A DNA stretch of 64,000 nucleotides, from positions 620,001 through 684,000 of the forward strand of contig NZ_CP011801.1 in NCBI RefSeq assembly GCF_001273775.1, written 5' to 3'. The position numbers and the translations under genes were made by a program. The DNA is from Nitrospira moscoviensis (lineage in GTDB: Bacteria; Nitrospirota; Nitrospiria; Nitrospirales; Nitrospiraceae). Of the stretch, positions 37,065-45,666 are shown piece after piece; the stretch's first letter is position 1; the number at the start of each line of letters is the position of its first letter. The notes under the pieces were generated by a model that had not been told where the DNA came from, did no database searches, and saw only the letters and a program-made list of their open reading frames with translations.

Positions 37065-37778
37065 ATGGCAACTGACACGGCAGAGAATATCATCGACCAG
37101 CCTGAGGTGCTCAAGCCTCGGATGGTGACGATCGAGATCGCCGGCAAGAAGTACGAGGTGCCGGAGGGGATCACCGTCATCAAAGCCTTGTGGTACACGG
37201 GCCAGGAAGTGGTGCGCGGCGTCGGCTGCCTCGGCGGATTCTGCGGCGCCTGCGCGACGTACTATCGCACGAAGGACGATCCCAAAGTGAAGACCTGCCT
37301 CGCCTGCCAAACGGCGGTGCAGGACGGCATGTCCTTCACGATGATGCCGCCGTTTCCCGCCCGCAAAGCGCTCTACGACATCCAAAAGTTGCAAGACCCC
37401 AAGCAGGATCTCTTCAACCTCTATCCGGAAGCGCCGCTTTGCCGGAATTGCAACGCCTGTACGGAAGCCTGTCCGCAGAAAATCGATGTACGGGAAGGCG
37501 TCTGGAAGGCCGTGTTCGGCGACTTTAAGAGCGTGTCCGAGATGTTCATGGATTGCGTCATGTGCGGGATGTGCACGCCGGTCTGCATCGCCGACATCGC
37601 GCCGAATCTCGTGGCGCTCTACGTGAGCCGCGCGCAGGGCGCGCACTTCACCGACAAACCGTTGGGATTGGAAACCCGCATCAAAGAGATTCAAGAGGGG
37701 CGGTTCAACGACGAGTGGAACACAATCCTCAAGATGAACGACAAGGAGCTGGCCGAGCACTGCGCGACGGTGAAATAG
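37065..37778 (+). CDS. frdB: Fumarate reductase iron-sulphur subunit, atypical
   Basis: A 237-aa protein. The N-terminal ferredoxin fold holds [2Fe-2S] ligands C55, C60, C63 and C78 or C81. Two CxxCxxCxxxC motifs follow (126-136 and 164-174), which looks like two [4Fe-4S] clusters. Ordinary FrdB/SdhB has one [4Fe-4S] and one [3Fe-4S] of different spacing, so this subunit resembles HdrC/TfrB-type proteins. No start codon with a clear ribosome binding site was seen near 37065; the upstream frame is repeat sequence. It probably feeds electrons to FrdA. Confidence 0.82.
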   Translation: MATDTAENIIDQPEVLKPRMVTIEIAGKKYEVPEGITVIKALWYTGQEVVRGVGCLGGFCGACATYYRTKDDPKVKTCLACQTAVQDGMSFTMMPPFPARKALYDIQKLQDPKQDLFNLYPEAPLCRNCNACTEACPQKIDVREGVWKAVFGDFKSVSEMFMDCVMCGMCTPVCIADIAPNLVALYVSRAQGAHFTDKPLGLETRIKEIQEGRFNDEWNTILKMNDKELAEHCATVK

Positions 37779-37785
37779 CACGGGA

Positions 37786-37858
37786 AGCAGTCAGCCATCA
37801 GCTCTCAGCTTCTGAGAGATGCAGTCGCTGAATGCTGGACGCTGATAGCTGAAAGCTT
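37786..37858 (+). repeat. Word hairpin (GCTGATAG/CAGCCATC) between frdB and frdA
   Basis: CAGTCAGCCATCAGC on the left and GCTGATAGCTGAAAGC on the right (37840-37856) are complementary words. A small inner hairpin CTCTCA...TGAGAG lies at 37802-37818. It fills almost the whole 83-nt gap. Confidence 0.6.
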
Positions 37859-37861
37859 GAA

Positions 37862-39445
37862 ATGGACATCCACGCACTCCAACAAATCGTTCACAAGACG
37901 CGGGACGCCCGCCGTAAACAGACGATTCCGAAATTCCCTCCCGCCGAGCGCGACACGCTGATCAAGAAATATCATCCGGATTTTCGGGAGAGCGCCTACC
38001 GGCCGATCCGGTTCGGCCCGAACGAAGGCGATAAAACCGTCGTCGAGCTGGCGACGCTGCTCGAAGGAGACAGCCCCGTCCAGGACGACCTCGACCTCAC
38101 GCCGCAGTATTCCACGGACGTGTTGGTCATCGGCGGCGGCGGTGCCGGTTGCGCCGCGGCGCTCCATGCCCACGGGGCCGGAGCCAAAGTGATTCTGGCC
38201 ACCAAGCTGCGGCTGGGCGATTCCAACAGCGTGATGGCGCAGGGCGGTATGCAGATCTCCGTCGCACCGGAGGATTCGCCGGTCACGCATTTTCTCGACA
38301 CGCTCAAGGGCGGCCACATGCAAAACGACCATGCCTTGCTGAAAGTCATGGTCGAAGACGGGCCGTCGATCGCCAAGTGGCTGATCGAGCTCGGTGTGCT
38401 GTTCGACCGCCAGGCGGACGGCAATCTTCATGTGAAGAAGGGCGGCGGCAGTTCCAAGCCTCGGCTCCTGACCTGCTCCGACTACACGGGTCTGGAGATC
38501 ATGCGGGTGCTCAAGGACGAGGTCATCAATCAAAAGATTCAGTTGCTCGAATTCGCGGCCGCGGTCGAGCTGCTGAGCGACGACGATGGTCAGTGCACCG
38601 GCGCGATCTTCAAGGATCTGGACAATCACCGCTACGTCGTCGTGGCGGCCAAGTCTGTCATCCTCGCCACGGGAGGCATCGGCCGGCTGCATATCCAGGG
38701 ATTTCCGACCAGCAATCACTACGGGGCCACCGGTGACGGGCTCTGCCTTTCCTACCGCATGGGCGCCAAACTGGCGCACATCGACACCTTCCAATACCAC
38801 CCCTCGGGCGCGGTCTATCCCGAACAGTTGATCGGCGCGCTGGTCACGGAGGGAATTCGCTCCGAGGGCGGCCATCTCGTCAATGCGAAGGGCGAGCGGT
38901 TCGTGAACGAGCTCGATACCCGCGACGTGGTGTCCTCCTCGATCATCCGGGAGTGTGAGGAAGGCCGCGGTATCCGCACGATGTCGGGCCGCATCGGGGT
39001 GTGGCTCGACACGCCGCTGTTGGACGCTGAGCATGGACCGGGCACCGTCGAGAAGCACTTCCCGGCGATGGTGATGCAGTTTGAACGGTTCGGTATCGAT
39101 ATCAGCAAGGACCCGGTGCTGATCTATCCGACGCTGCACTATCAGAACGGCGGCGTGAAGATCGATGCCAATTCAGAAACCAACGTCCGGAACCTCTTCG
39201 TGGCGGGTGAAGCCTCCGGCGGACTGCATGGCCGCAACCGGTTGATGGGCAATTCACTGCTCGATCTGATGGTCTTCGGCAAACGATCCGGCTTGACCGC
39301 GGCCTCCCGCGCCGCCTCGATGAAACAGGGCAAGTTGACCCTGAAGCACCTGCAACGGTTCCGCGCCGAAGCGAAGAAGCACGGCAATAGCAGCGGCGTC
39401 ATCTCGCCGATGATCCTGCCGGCGTATACGCGAAAGGTGGGATAG
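37862..39445 (+). CDS. frdA: Fumarate reductase flavoprotein subunit
   Basis: A 527-aa flavoprotein. An N-terminal extension of about 80 residues precedes the FAD Rossmann motif VLVIGGGGAGCAAALHAHG. SNSVMAQGGMQIS is the region of FAD attachment. Active-site segments are FQYHPSGAVYPEQLIGALVTEGIRSEGG and HYQNGGVKID. The C-terminal helical domain is shorter than in SdhA/FrdA. It reduces fumarate to succinate in the rTCA cycle. No membrane anchor gene is nearby, so a soluble enzyme is likely. Confidence 0.88.
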   Translation: MDIHALQQIVHKTRDARRKQTIPKFPPAERDTLIKKYHPDFRESAYRPIRFGPNEGDKTVVELATLLEGDSPVQDDLDLTPQYSTDVLVIGGGGAGCAAALHAHGAGAKVILATKLRLGDSNSVMAQGGMQISVAPEDSPVTHFLDTLKGGHMQNDHALLKVMVEDGPSIAKWLIELGVLFDRQADGNLHVKKGGGSSKPRLLTCSDYTGLEIMRVLKDEVINQKIQLLEFAAAVELLSDDDGQCTGAIFKDLDNHRYVVVAAKSVILATGGIGRLHIQGFPTSNHYGATGDGLCLSYRMGAKLAHIDTFQYHPSGAVYPEQLIGALVTEGIRSEGGHLVNAKGERFVNELDTRDVVSSSIIRECEEGRGIRTMSGRIGVWLDTPLLDAEHGPGTVEKHFPAMVMQFERFGIDISKDPVLIYPTLHYQNGGVKIDANSETNVRNLFVAGEASGGLHGRNRLMGNSLLDLMVFGKRSGLTAASRAASMKQGKLTLKHLQRFRAEAKKHGNSSGVISPMILPAYTRKVG

Positions 39446-39484
39446 CGGGACGGGCGAGATGCGCGAGTCTCGCAAGGAGAAGGC

Positions 39485-40663
39485 ATGAACGTTCACGAAT
39501 TCCAGGCCAAGTCGTTATTTGCCCAGTTCGGTGTACCGGTTCCGCGCGGCAAGGAAATCACGTCTCCCGATGCCGCGACGGCCTGGGCCGATGAGCTGAA
39601 CACGCCGGTGTTCGTCGTGAAGGCGCAGATCCATGCCGGTGGCCGCGGCAAAGCCGGCGGGGTCAAGATCACGAAAGACAAGGGCGCGGTTGCCGGCCTG
39701 GCGAAAGAATTGCTCGGCAAAACGCTCGTGACCCATCAGACCGGGCCGAAGGGCCGCAAGGTCCATCGTCTGTTGATGGAAGAAGGGGCCAACATCGCCA
39801 AGGAACTGTACCTCTCCATCCTCGTCGATCGCGACACCGGCTGGCCGACCTTTATCGCCAGCACCGAAGGCGGGATGGAAATCGAAGAGGTGGCGGAAAA
39901 AACGCCGGAAAAGATCATCAAAGAAGCCATCGACCCGGCCGTCGGCTTCCAGGGCCACAACGGCCGCAACGTCGCCTTCGCGCTGGGTTTGCAAAACATC
40001 GAACCGGCGGTGATCAACCCGTTCGTCCAGATGCTCGGCAACCTGTATCGCCTCTTCATGGAAAAGAACGCGGCGTTGGTCGAGATCAATCCACTCATCA
40101 TCACGAAAGAGAAAACGCTGGTCGCGCTCGACGGCAAAGTCTCGTTCGACGACAACGGCCTCTTCAAGCACAAGGACGTGCAAGAGATGCGCGACTTGAA
40201 CGAGGAGGAGCCGCTGGAAATCGAAGCCACAGCCAACACCCTCAATTACGTGAAGCTCGACGGCAACATCGGCTGCATGGTGAACGGCGCCGGGCTTGCC
40301 ATGGCGACGATGGATGTGATCAAGCTGGCCGGCAGCGAGCCGGCGAACTTTTTGGACGTGGGCGGCGGCGCGACGAAAGAGACCGTGGCGGCCGGGTTTC
40401 GCATTCTTCTCAAAGATCCGAACGTGAAGGGCATCTTCATCAACATCTTCGGCGGCATCGTCCGCTGCGAGCGCATCGCCCACGGCGTCATCGAAGCGGC
40501 CAAGGAAGTGCACATCAATGTGCCCCTCGTGGTTCGCCTGCAAGGGACGAATGCGGAAGAAGGCCGAAAGCTGCTCGCCGACTCGGGTTTGAAGCTCGAA
40601 GTGGCCGATGATTTGTGGGAAGCCGCACAGAAAATTGTGAAGCTGACGGGTAAGGCGGCATAG
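39485..40663 (+). CDS. sucC: Succinyl-CoA synthetase, beta subunit
   Basis: A 392-aa beta subunit with an ATP-grasp N-terminus (MNVHEFQAKSLFAQFGVPVPRG, VKAQIHAGGRGKAGGVK) and the C-terminal domain FLDVGGGATKETVAAGF, NIFGGIVRCERIAHG. It activates succinate to succinyl-CoA in the reductive direction. AAGGAG precedes the ATG. It is 39 nt after frdA. Confidence 0.96.
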   Translation: MNVHEFQAKSLFAQFGVPVPRGKEITSPDAATAWADELNTPVFVVKAQIHAGGRGKAGGVKITKDKGAVAGLAKELLGKTLVTHQTGPKGRKVHRLLMEEGANIAKELYLSILVDRDTGWPTFIASTEGGMEIEEVAEKTPEKIIKEAIDPAVGFQGHNGRNVAFALGLQNIEPAVINPFVQMLGNLYRLFMEKNAALVEINPLIITKEKTLVALDGKVSFDDNGLFKHKDVQEMRDLNEEEPLEIEATANTLNYVKLDGNIGCMVNGAGLAMATMDVIKLAGSEPANFLDVGGGATKETVAAGFRILLKDPNVKGIFINIFGGIVRCERIAHGVIEAAKEVHINVPLVVRLQGTNAEEGRKLLADSGLKLEVADDLWEAAQKIVKLTGKAA

Positions 40664-40668
40664 GAGTG

Positions 40669-40824
40669 CGAGGCGGGGGAGCGGCCCGTGTGCTTGCCCA
40701 CCGCGCGCAGAAGAGACGGGTCTGATCCCGTCGCCAAGATCAATCGAATGGGCTCCGGGTCGAACGAGTTCTGTTCGGCGGTGCTCGGTGGATGCGCGCA
40801 GTAAAGGGCCGCTCCCCGCCTGCG
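40669..40824 (+). ncRNA. Candidate structured RNA between sucC and sucD
   Basis: The 191-nt sucC-sucD gap is closed by a long stem: 40669-40687 pairs with 40806-40824 (about 18 bp with two bulges). Inside are CCACCG/CGGTGG (40698-40703/40786-40791), hairpin GACGGG-TCTGAT-CCCGTC (40715-40732) and hairpin CGAAC...GTTCG (40761-40777). GCGCGC occurs at 40703 and 40794 and could form an alternative stem. It ends about 20 nt before the sucD ribosome binding site. No known family was recognised; a mobile palindrome is the alternative. Confidence 0.5.
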
Positions 40825-40854
40825 AATGGAAAAAGAAGGATAAAGGAGAACGCC

Positions 40855-41727
40855 GTGAGCATTCTCGTCAATAAGAATACGCGAGTGGTGGTGCAGGGGA
40901 TCACGGGGAAGGAAGGCTCCTTCCATGCGACCCAGTGCAAGGCTTATGGCACGAAAGTCGTGGCGGGCGTCACGCCGGGCAAGGCCGGACAGGAAGTCGA
41001 GGGCATTCCGGTCTTCAATACGGTGGTCGATGCGGTCAAGAAGACCGAGTGCGATACCTCGCTGATTTTCGTCCCGCCGCCGTTTTGCGCCGATGCGATT
41101 CTGGAGGCGGCCGACGCCGGCATCAAGCTCATCATCTGCATCACGGAAGGCATTCCGGTCAATGACATGGTGAAGGTGAAGCGGGCGCTGCGCGGCCGGG
41201 ACGCACGATTGATCGGCCCGAACTGCCCCGGCGTCATCACGGTCGATGAAGCGAAGATCGGCATCATGCCGGGCTTCATTCACAAGAAGGGCATCGTCGG
41301 GGTCGTGTCCCGCAGCGGCACCTTGACGTATGAGGCCGTCCATCAGCTGTCGACACTCGGATTGGGCGAAACCACCTGTGTCGGCATCGGCGGCGATCCG
41401 GTCAACGGGACCGGCTTCGTCGATGTGCTGCCGTTGTTCGAGAAGGACCCGGAAACTCAGGCGATCGTGATGATCGGTGAGATCGGCGGCGATGCCGAGG
41501 AAAAGGCGGCTGAGTACATCAAGAAGCACGTCAAGAAACCGGTGGTCAGCTTCATCGCCGGCATCACCGCGCCCCCGGGTCGTAGAATGGGCCATGCGGG
41601 CGCGATCATTGCGGGCGGCAAGGGCACGGCGGCCGAAAAGATGAAGGCCCTCGAAGCGGCCGGCGTGAAGGTCGTCAAGAATCCGGCTGAGATCGGCAGC
41701 GCAGTCAAGAAGGCGCTCGGCCGCTAA
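40855..41727 (+). CDS. sucD: Succinyl-CoA synthetase, alpha subunit
   Basis: A 290-aa alpha subunit. The CoA-binding segment is [13 protein letters not shown]; phospho-His lies in MGHAGAII (near residue 243). The GTG at 40855 follows AAAGGAG. It is paired with sucC but separated by a 191-nt structured gap, unlike the tight spacing usual for this pair. Last gene of the operon, followed by a terminator. Confidence 0.96.
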   Translation: MSILVNKNTRVVVQGITGKEGSFHATQCKAYGTKVVAGVTPGKAGQEVEGIPVFNTVVDAVKKTECDTSLIFVPPPFCADAILEAADAGIKLIICITEGIPVNDMVKVKRALRGRDARLIGPNCPGVITVDEAKIGIMPGFIHKKGIVGVVSRSGTLTYEAVHQLSTLGLGETTCVGIGGDPVNGTGFVDVLPLFEKDPETQAIVMIGEIGGDAEEKAAEYIKKHVKKPVVSFIAGITAPPGRRMGHAGAIIAGGKGTAAEKMKALEAAGVKVVKNPAEIGSAVKKALGR

Positions 41728-41748
41728 GCCGGCAGAGTCATCGTGAAC

Positions 41749-41782
41749 GGGGTGGTGGACGATGTCCATCACCCCATTTTTT
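41749..41782 (+). terminator. Rho-independent terminator of the acl-suc operon
   Basis: GGGGTGGTGGA (41749-41759) pairs with TCCATCACCCC (41765-41775), one G-T pair, then A and T6. The remaining gap to 41995 shows no gene. Confidence 0.9.
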
Positions 41783-41995
41783 GCCCGTTGCGCTACCGCA
41801 GTGTTAAGGCAACGTAAAGCGGTGCGCTTGAGAAGCGTTCGAGTTTCTCCGCTGTCAGCCCTATTTCCTTCCCAATCAGCATCTATCGTGGTATGGTCCA
41901 GTCGCTGTTCAATCGGCTCGCCATTCGTTCCGTTCTCGTCCCGGCCGTCCTCAGCAGCGTGTTCAGTGACAGTCTAGATCGGGTAAGGAGCATGA

Positions 41996-43630
41996 TTGCG
42001 AGTTTTTCTCATCCACGTCCGTGACCCCCAGTTCTACGCGCTTCCCGCCAAGACCCGCGCCAAAAACGGCAATGTCCGCGTCATGGGTTTTCCTCCCATC
42101 GGCATCATGTCCCTGTCCTCCGTCGTGAAACAAGCGGGACACGAGTGTGTCATGTTCGATCAGGCGAATCCAGAGACGCCGAACGACATCATTATCGAGC
42201 GTATCGATCGCGAGCAGCCGAACCTGGTCGGGCTCAGCTTTCTCAGCACGACGAGCTATCCCTACGCCAAGATCCTGGCCCGTCAGATCCGCGCCAAGAA
42301 CCGGACGGTCAAGCTTGCGTTCGGCGGGGTCTTTGCGAGCCTCAACGCCGCGCTGATCAAGCTGCAATGTCCCGAGGTCGATTTCATCTGTCGCGGGGAC
42401 GGCGAACAATTGTTGCTCGACCTGCTGGATCGGCTTCAGGATCCGGAGGACATTGCCGGCCTGACTTGGATGAAAGACGGGGCGGTCATGCAGAATCCGA
42501 GTCGTCCCATGGAGCGCCAGCTCGATCAATGGCCCTTCCCCGACCGGGAAAATCTCCAGTTGGATTTCGTGGAGTCCATGCCGCTGGACGTGCCCGCGGT
42601 GCTCTCGATGGAACGCTTCACGACGATGCAAACGTCGCGCGGCTGTCCCTGGCCCTGCGTGTTTTGCGACATTCCGATCTTCAACGAAGGCAAATGGCGG
42701 GCCCGCAGCGCGGCCCATGTGGTGGCCGAGCTGAAGCATCTCCAAGAGCTTGGCTATGGGGCCGTCTATTTCGTAGACGATCACTTCCTGCTGCAGCCGA
42801 AGCGTATCGAGGCCATTTGCAGCGGGATCAGGGAGGAGCGTCTCACGATCCAGTGGGGGATCGAAGGGCGTGTCGATTCGGTCGCGCAGCATTTGTTTCC
42901 AGCCATGGCCCAGGCCCATTGCCGAACGGTGATGTTCGGGATCGAAAGCGGGAGCCAGAAAATATTGGATCGACTCAAGAAGGAGCAGACGCTGGACGAA
43001 GTACGAACTGCGGTCACGAATGCGAAGCAAGCGGGCATCGAGATCGTCCATGGCTTCTTCACGGTGGGGAACCCTGATGAGACCGTCGACGATATGCGGG
43101 CGACGTTCGATTTCGCGTCGGCACTGCCGCTCGACACGTTCGGTTTCAACCGGCTCTGCGTCTATCGCGGCACGCCTCTCTGGCAGGAGTATGTGAAGCG
43201 CGGATTGGTGAATGAGATCGCCGACTGGTACAAGTATTTCAAATGTTCGGAGATCGATCCGACCTGCCTTCCCGGCGCGACAATCAACCGCGTCAGGCAG
43301 GAGGGCCTCAAGAAGCTCTTCTTATATAAACTCAGCCGGTATCCCATCCAGACGTTCAAGCTGCTGCGACGATTCCTGCGGTATATGCCGGTGCGCGACG
43401 TGGTCTATTTGATCATCAAGCCCTTTCTGGGGCAGAAGAAGGGCGCGACGAAGGCGGAGGTCCTGTCACGCGCCATCGAACATGCGGACATCAAAGACGC
43501 CGCGGCGCAGTTGACGCAGCTCACCGATGACATGCTGCACAACGTGCTTGAGTCGTCGCGCAAAGAACGGCTCCGTATTCAACAGGAAGCCGAGGGCAGA
43601 CGTGAACTCCCCATGCTGCCGGCGCGCTGA
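41996..43630 (+). CDS. B12-binding-domain radical SAM protein
   Basis: A 544-aa protein with an N-terminal cobalamin-binding-like fold (about residues 1-150) and a radical SAM core with CxxxCxxC in SRGCPWPCVFCD. VMFGIESGSQKILDRLKK lies in the core. A C-terminal region of about 150 residues includes basic helices (TFKLLRRFLRYMP). The start is TTG at 41996, 5 nt after AAGGAG; an ATG at 41992 is out of frame. Relatives act in methylations or hopanoid and pigment synthesis. The substrate is unknown. Confidence 0.85.
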   Translation: MRVFLIHVRDPQFYALPAKTRAKNGNVRVMGFPPIGIMSLSSVVKQAGHECVMFDQANPETPNDIIIERIDREQPNLVGLSFLSTTSYPYAKILARQIRAKNRTVKLAFGGVFASLNAALIKLQCPEVDFICRGDGEQLLLDLLDRLQDPEDIAGLTWMKDGAVMQNPSRPMERQLDQWPFPDRENLQLDFVESMPLDVPAVLSMERFTTMQTSRGCPWPCVFCDIPIFNEGKWRARSAAHVVAELKHLQELGYGAVYFVDDHFLLQPKRIEAICSGIREERLTIQWGIEGRVDSVAQHLFPAMAQAHCRTVMFGIESGSQKILDRLKKEQTLDEVRTAVTNAKQAGIEIVHGFFTVGNPDETVDDMRATFDFASALPLDTFGFNRLCVYRGTPLWQEYVKRGLVNEIADWYKYFKCSEIDPTCLPGATINRVRQEGLKKLFLYKLSRYPIQTFKLLRRFLRYMPVRDVVYLIIKPFLGQKKGATKAEVLSRAIEHADIKDAAAQLTQLTDDMLHNVLESSRKERLRIQQEAEGRRELPMLPAR

Positions 43631-43658
43631 CCGGACCCTGCCGGCGCGGCGTGTACGC

Positions 43659-44381
43659 TCATCGTGAAAGCGGCTGCACCAGCTCATCCGCCCACAGCCA
43701 CGGAGATCCTTCGTCTTCGTGCTTGCAATAAACGAAGCAGTCCTGGCCGTGCTGAGACGATTCCCGAAGCCGGTCCGCCCACCGACTGAGTTGCTGCTTG
43801 TCGTACGCGCTCTTGCGAAGCCGCGCATACCGAAAATCTGCCGTGTCCCGCTGCTCTGCCGCACGCTCGTCCGTTTCGACCGCGGCCCAGGCGACATTAT
43901 GATCATGGAGGAGCCGCTCAATCTCGGCTGTGTGCCAGCTGTCATGGCGAAATTCCAGAGCCCATCGGTGGGTCGACGGCAGTGCGTCGAGGAAGGCTCC
44001 CAGCCGTGCGTCCTCGCGTTTCAACTGCGGGGGTAGCTGAAGCAGAATAGGGCCGAGCTTGCCGGCCTGACGGAGCGGTTCGAGCCGCTCCAGCATGGCC
44101 TTCAACGTGGGGAGCCCTTCCGGCTTGAGCCGGCGGATATGGGTGATCTCACGATGGGCTTTCGGAGCATAGATAAAATCTGCGGGCGTTTGATCGATCC
44201 AGGCCCGCACCGTCTTGTCGGTCGGGAGGCGGTACCAGACGCCGTCCAGTTCGACGGTCTGATACCTGCTTGCATAGTAACGTAGAAAACCGGCTTGCTT
44301 GATATCGGGCGGATAGAAGCGATCCGCTCCCTGCCAGGCTTTGTAGGAGTAGCCGGATAGGCCGATGTAGATGCGGGCCAT
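43659..44381 (-). CDS. DUF72 (YecE-like) protein
   Basis: About 240 aa from ATG 44381 (MARIYIGLSGYSYKAW); ATG 44387 is two codons earlier. The family TIM barrel shows FYPPDIKQAGFLRYYASRY, AHREITH, LLQLPPQLKRE, EFRHDSWHTAE, and the Tyr/Arg-rich C-terminal part DFRYARLRK. The biochemical role of the family is unknown. It is convergent with the radical SAM gene, with 28 nt between stops, and lies downstream of the iron transporter gene on the same strand. Confidence 0.88.
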   Translation of the reverse strand: MARIYIGLSGYSYKAWQGADRFYPPDIKQAGFLRYYASRYQTVELDGVWYRLPTDKTVRAWIDQTPADFIYAPKAHREITHIRRLKPEGLPTLKAMLERLEPLRQAGKLGPILLQLPPQLKREDARLGAFLDALPSTHRWALEFRHDSWHTAEIERLLHDHNVAWAAVETDERAAEQRDTADFRYARLRKSAYDKQQLSRWADRLRESSQHGQDCFVYCKHEDEGSPWLWADELVQPLSR

Positions 44382-44410
44382 ACGCAACCAAGAGGAGAGT
44401 CGCTGCTTGA

Positions 44411-45376
44411 TTATACCGAGATGCCCCAGAGCTGTTTGGCCAGGAGCCCGATCGCATAGGTGACGGTGACAGCGATGGCGATGATGACCAGATTCAACGT
44501 GATCCGGCGTTGGACGTCCATACCGGATAGAAACGAGAGAATCGTCGAGACGACGATGACCATGAATCCGGCCGTGAGGACTGAAAATAACGGGTCATCG
44601 GCTCCAAACAACACCGGCAGCACCGGCACGACGGCGCCGGCCAGATACGCGGAACCAACCACGAGGGCCGACGAGAGGGGTTGTTCTTCCATCGGGCTTG
44701 ATTCGCTCTCTTCCTCGAGAAAAATTCGCTTGGCGACCTCGGTCGATTTCACTTCCTTCTCCGAATTCAATGCCAGGAACGCGCCAGCCCCCATGGACAG
44801 CGCGCCGGCCACGGCGGTGGTCGAGGCGGCGATGAGGACCGTGGTGGTACTGCCGAAGGCGCCGAAAAATCCGCTGACGGCTCCGAGAATCTCCACCAGA
44901 CCGTCGTTCAGACCCAGAAAGATGTTCCGAATCTTCTCCGCGTTGATCTTCCGCTGCGTCAGCGCCGTGACCAGCACGTCCTCGTGTTTGAATTCGTCCA
45001 TCAAAATGCCGCGCAACGCTTCCCCGAGCGGCTGGCGCTGATACTCCTTCCACAACGCCAGATACTTGCGGACACCGTGCACTTCGATCGCCTCCAGTAC
45101 AAGGTGGATCCCTGTAGTGCCCAAGAGCCGGCAGGCGAGGAGCATGATCTGAAGCTTCAGGCGGCGACCCCAATCGAGCCGCTCCAGCTTGTAACCGAAG
45201 AACTTCTGCCAAAACGCGAGATGTTGGGTTTCGACTGTAATCAGCTCGTTGAGCGTCGCCTTGGACTCATCATCGCCGGAAATACCATGCAGAGCCCTGT
45301 ACAACGAAAGGTCGAACAGTTCGTCCAGAATCAAGGCGCGGGCTAATGAGGCGTCGTATTGGTAGGATGCCGCCAT
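44411..45376 (-). CDS. mbfA: Ferritin-like/VIT1 membrane iron transporter (MbfA type)
   Basis: About 321 aa. The N-terminal half is a ferritin-like four-helix domain with ExxH-type ligands (ALILDELFDLSLYRAL, ITVETQHLAFW, ILMDEFKHEDVLV). The C-terminal half is a VIT1/CCC1 transporter with LGLNDGLVEILGAVSGFFGA and three to four further membrane helices. MbfA proteins export iron and bind it at the soluble domain. An organism rich in haem and Fe-S enzymes would need it. ATG 45376 is preferred; 45400 is possible. Confidence 0.88.
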   Translation of the reverse strand: MAASYQYDASLARALILDELFDLSLYRALHGISGDDESKATLNELITVETQHLAFWQKFFGYKLERLDWGRRLKLQIMLLACRLLGTTGIHLVLEAIEVHGVRKYLALWKEYQRQPLGEALRGILMDEFKHEDVLVTALTQRKINAEKIRNIFLGLNDGLVEILGAVSGFFGAFGSTTTVLIAASTTAVAGALSMGAGAFLALNSEKEVKSTEVAKRIFLEEESESSPMEEQPLSSALVVGSAYLAGAVVPVLPVLFGADDPLFSVLTAGFMVIVVSTILSFLSGMDVQRRITLNLVIIAIAVTVTYAIGLLAKQLWGISV

Positions 45377-45453
45377 CGACTGCTCGTGAAGGGCGCACAA
45401 TATCGTCGACGAGCCGGGCTCGTCAGGGCTTCAACGACCGATCACCGCCGGGA

Positions 45454-45579
45454 TCAGCCGAGTACGAAATACACGCTCAGGCCGACCGCTGCGAGCAAGG
45501 CGACGCCGAACATCACCTTCTCATGTCCGCATAGGCCTTCCTGCGCCTTGCAGGCGGCGAGCGAGCACATTACCGACAT
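45454..45579 (-). CDS. 41-aa Cys-containing single-span membrane protein
   Basis: A tiny protein, MSVMCSLAACKAQEGLCGHEK followed by one membrane helix (MFGVALLAAVGLSVYFVL). Three Cys and a His in the first 19 residues could bind a metal or haem. AGAGGAGGAG lies 6 nt upstream of the ATG, a strong signal that it is real. It lies between the IDO-like gene and mbfA on the same strand. No family recognised. Confidence 0.65.
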   Translation of the reverse strand: MSVMCSLAACKAQEGLCGHEKVMFGVALLAAVGLSVYFVLG

Positions 45580-45666
45580 GGTCGCTCCTCCTCTATGCAC
45601 AGTGAAAACGATACGCCGGTAGGGAGGACGAGTCAATGGCGGGGAGGCAGCGAGCCGTCGCGCACA

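Noticed and set aside
40246-41772. 508-codon open frame opposite sucC-sucD
   Set aside because: Antisense to two unmistakable enzymes; no motif, no ribosome binding site.
41783-41995. Promoter or riboswitch before the B12-type radical SAM gene
   Set aside because: Only a poor TTCCCA-N17-TATGGT match was found, and no cobalamin-riboswitch B12 box was seen.
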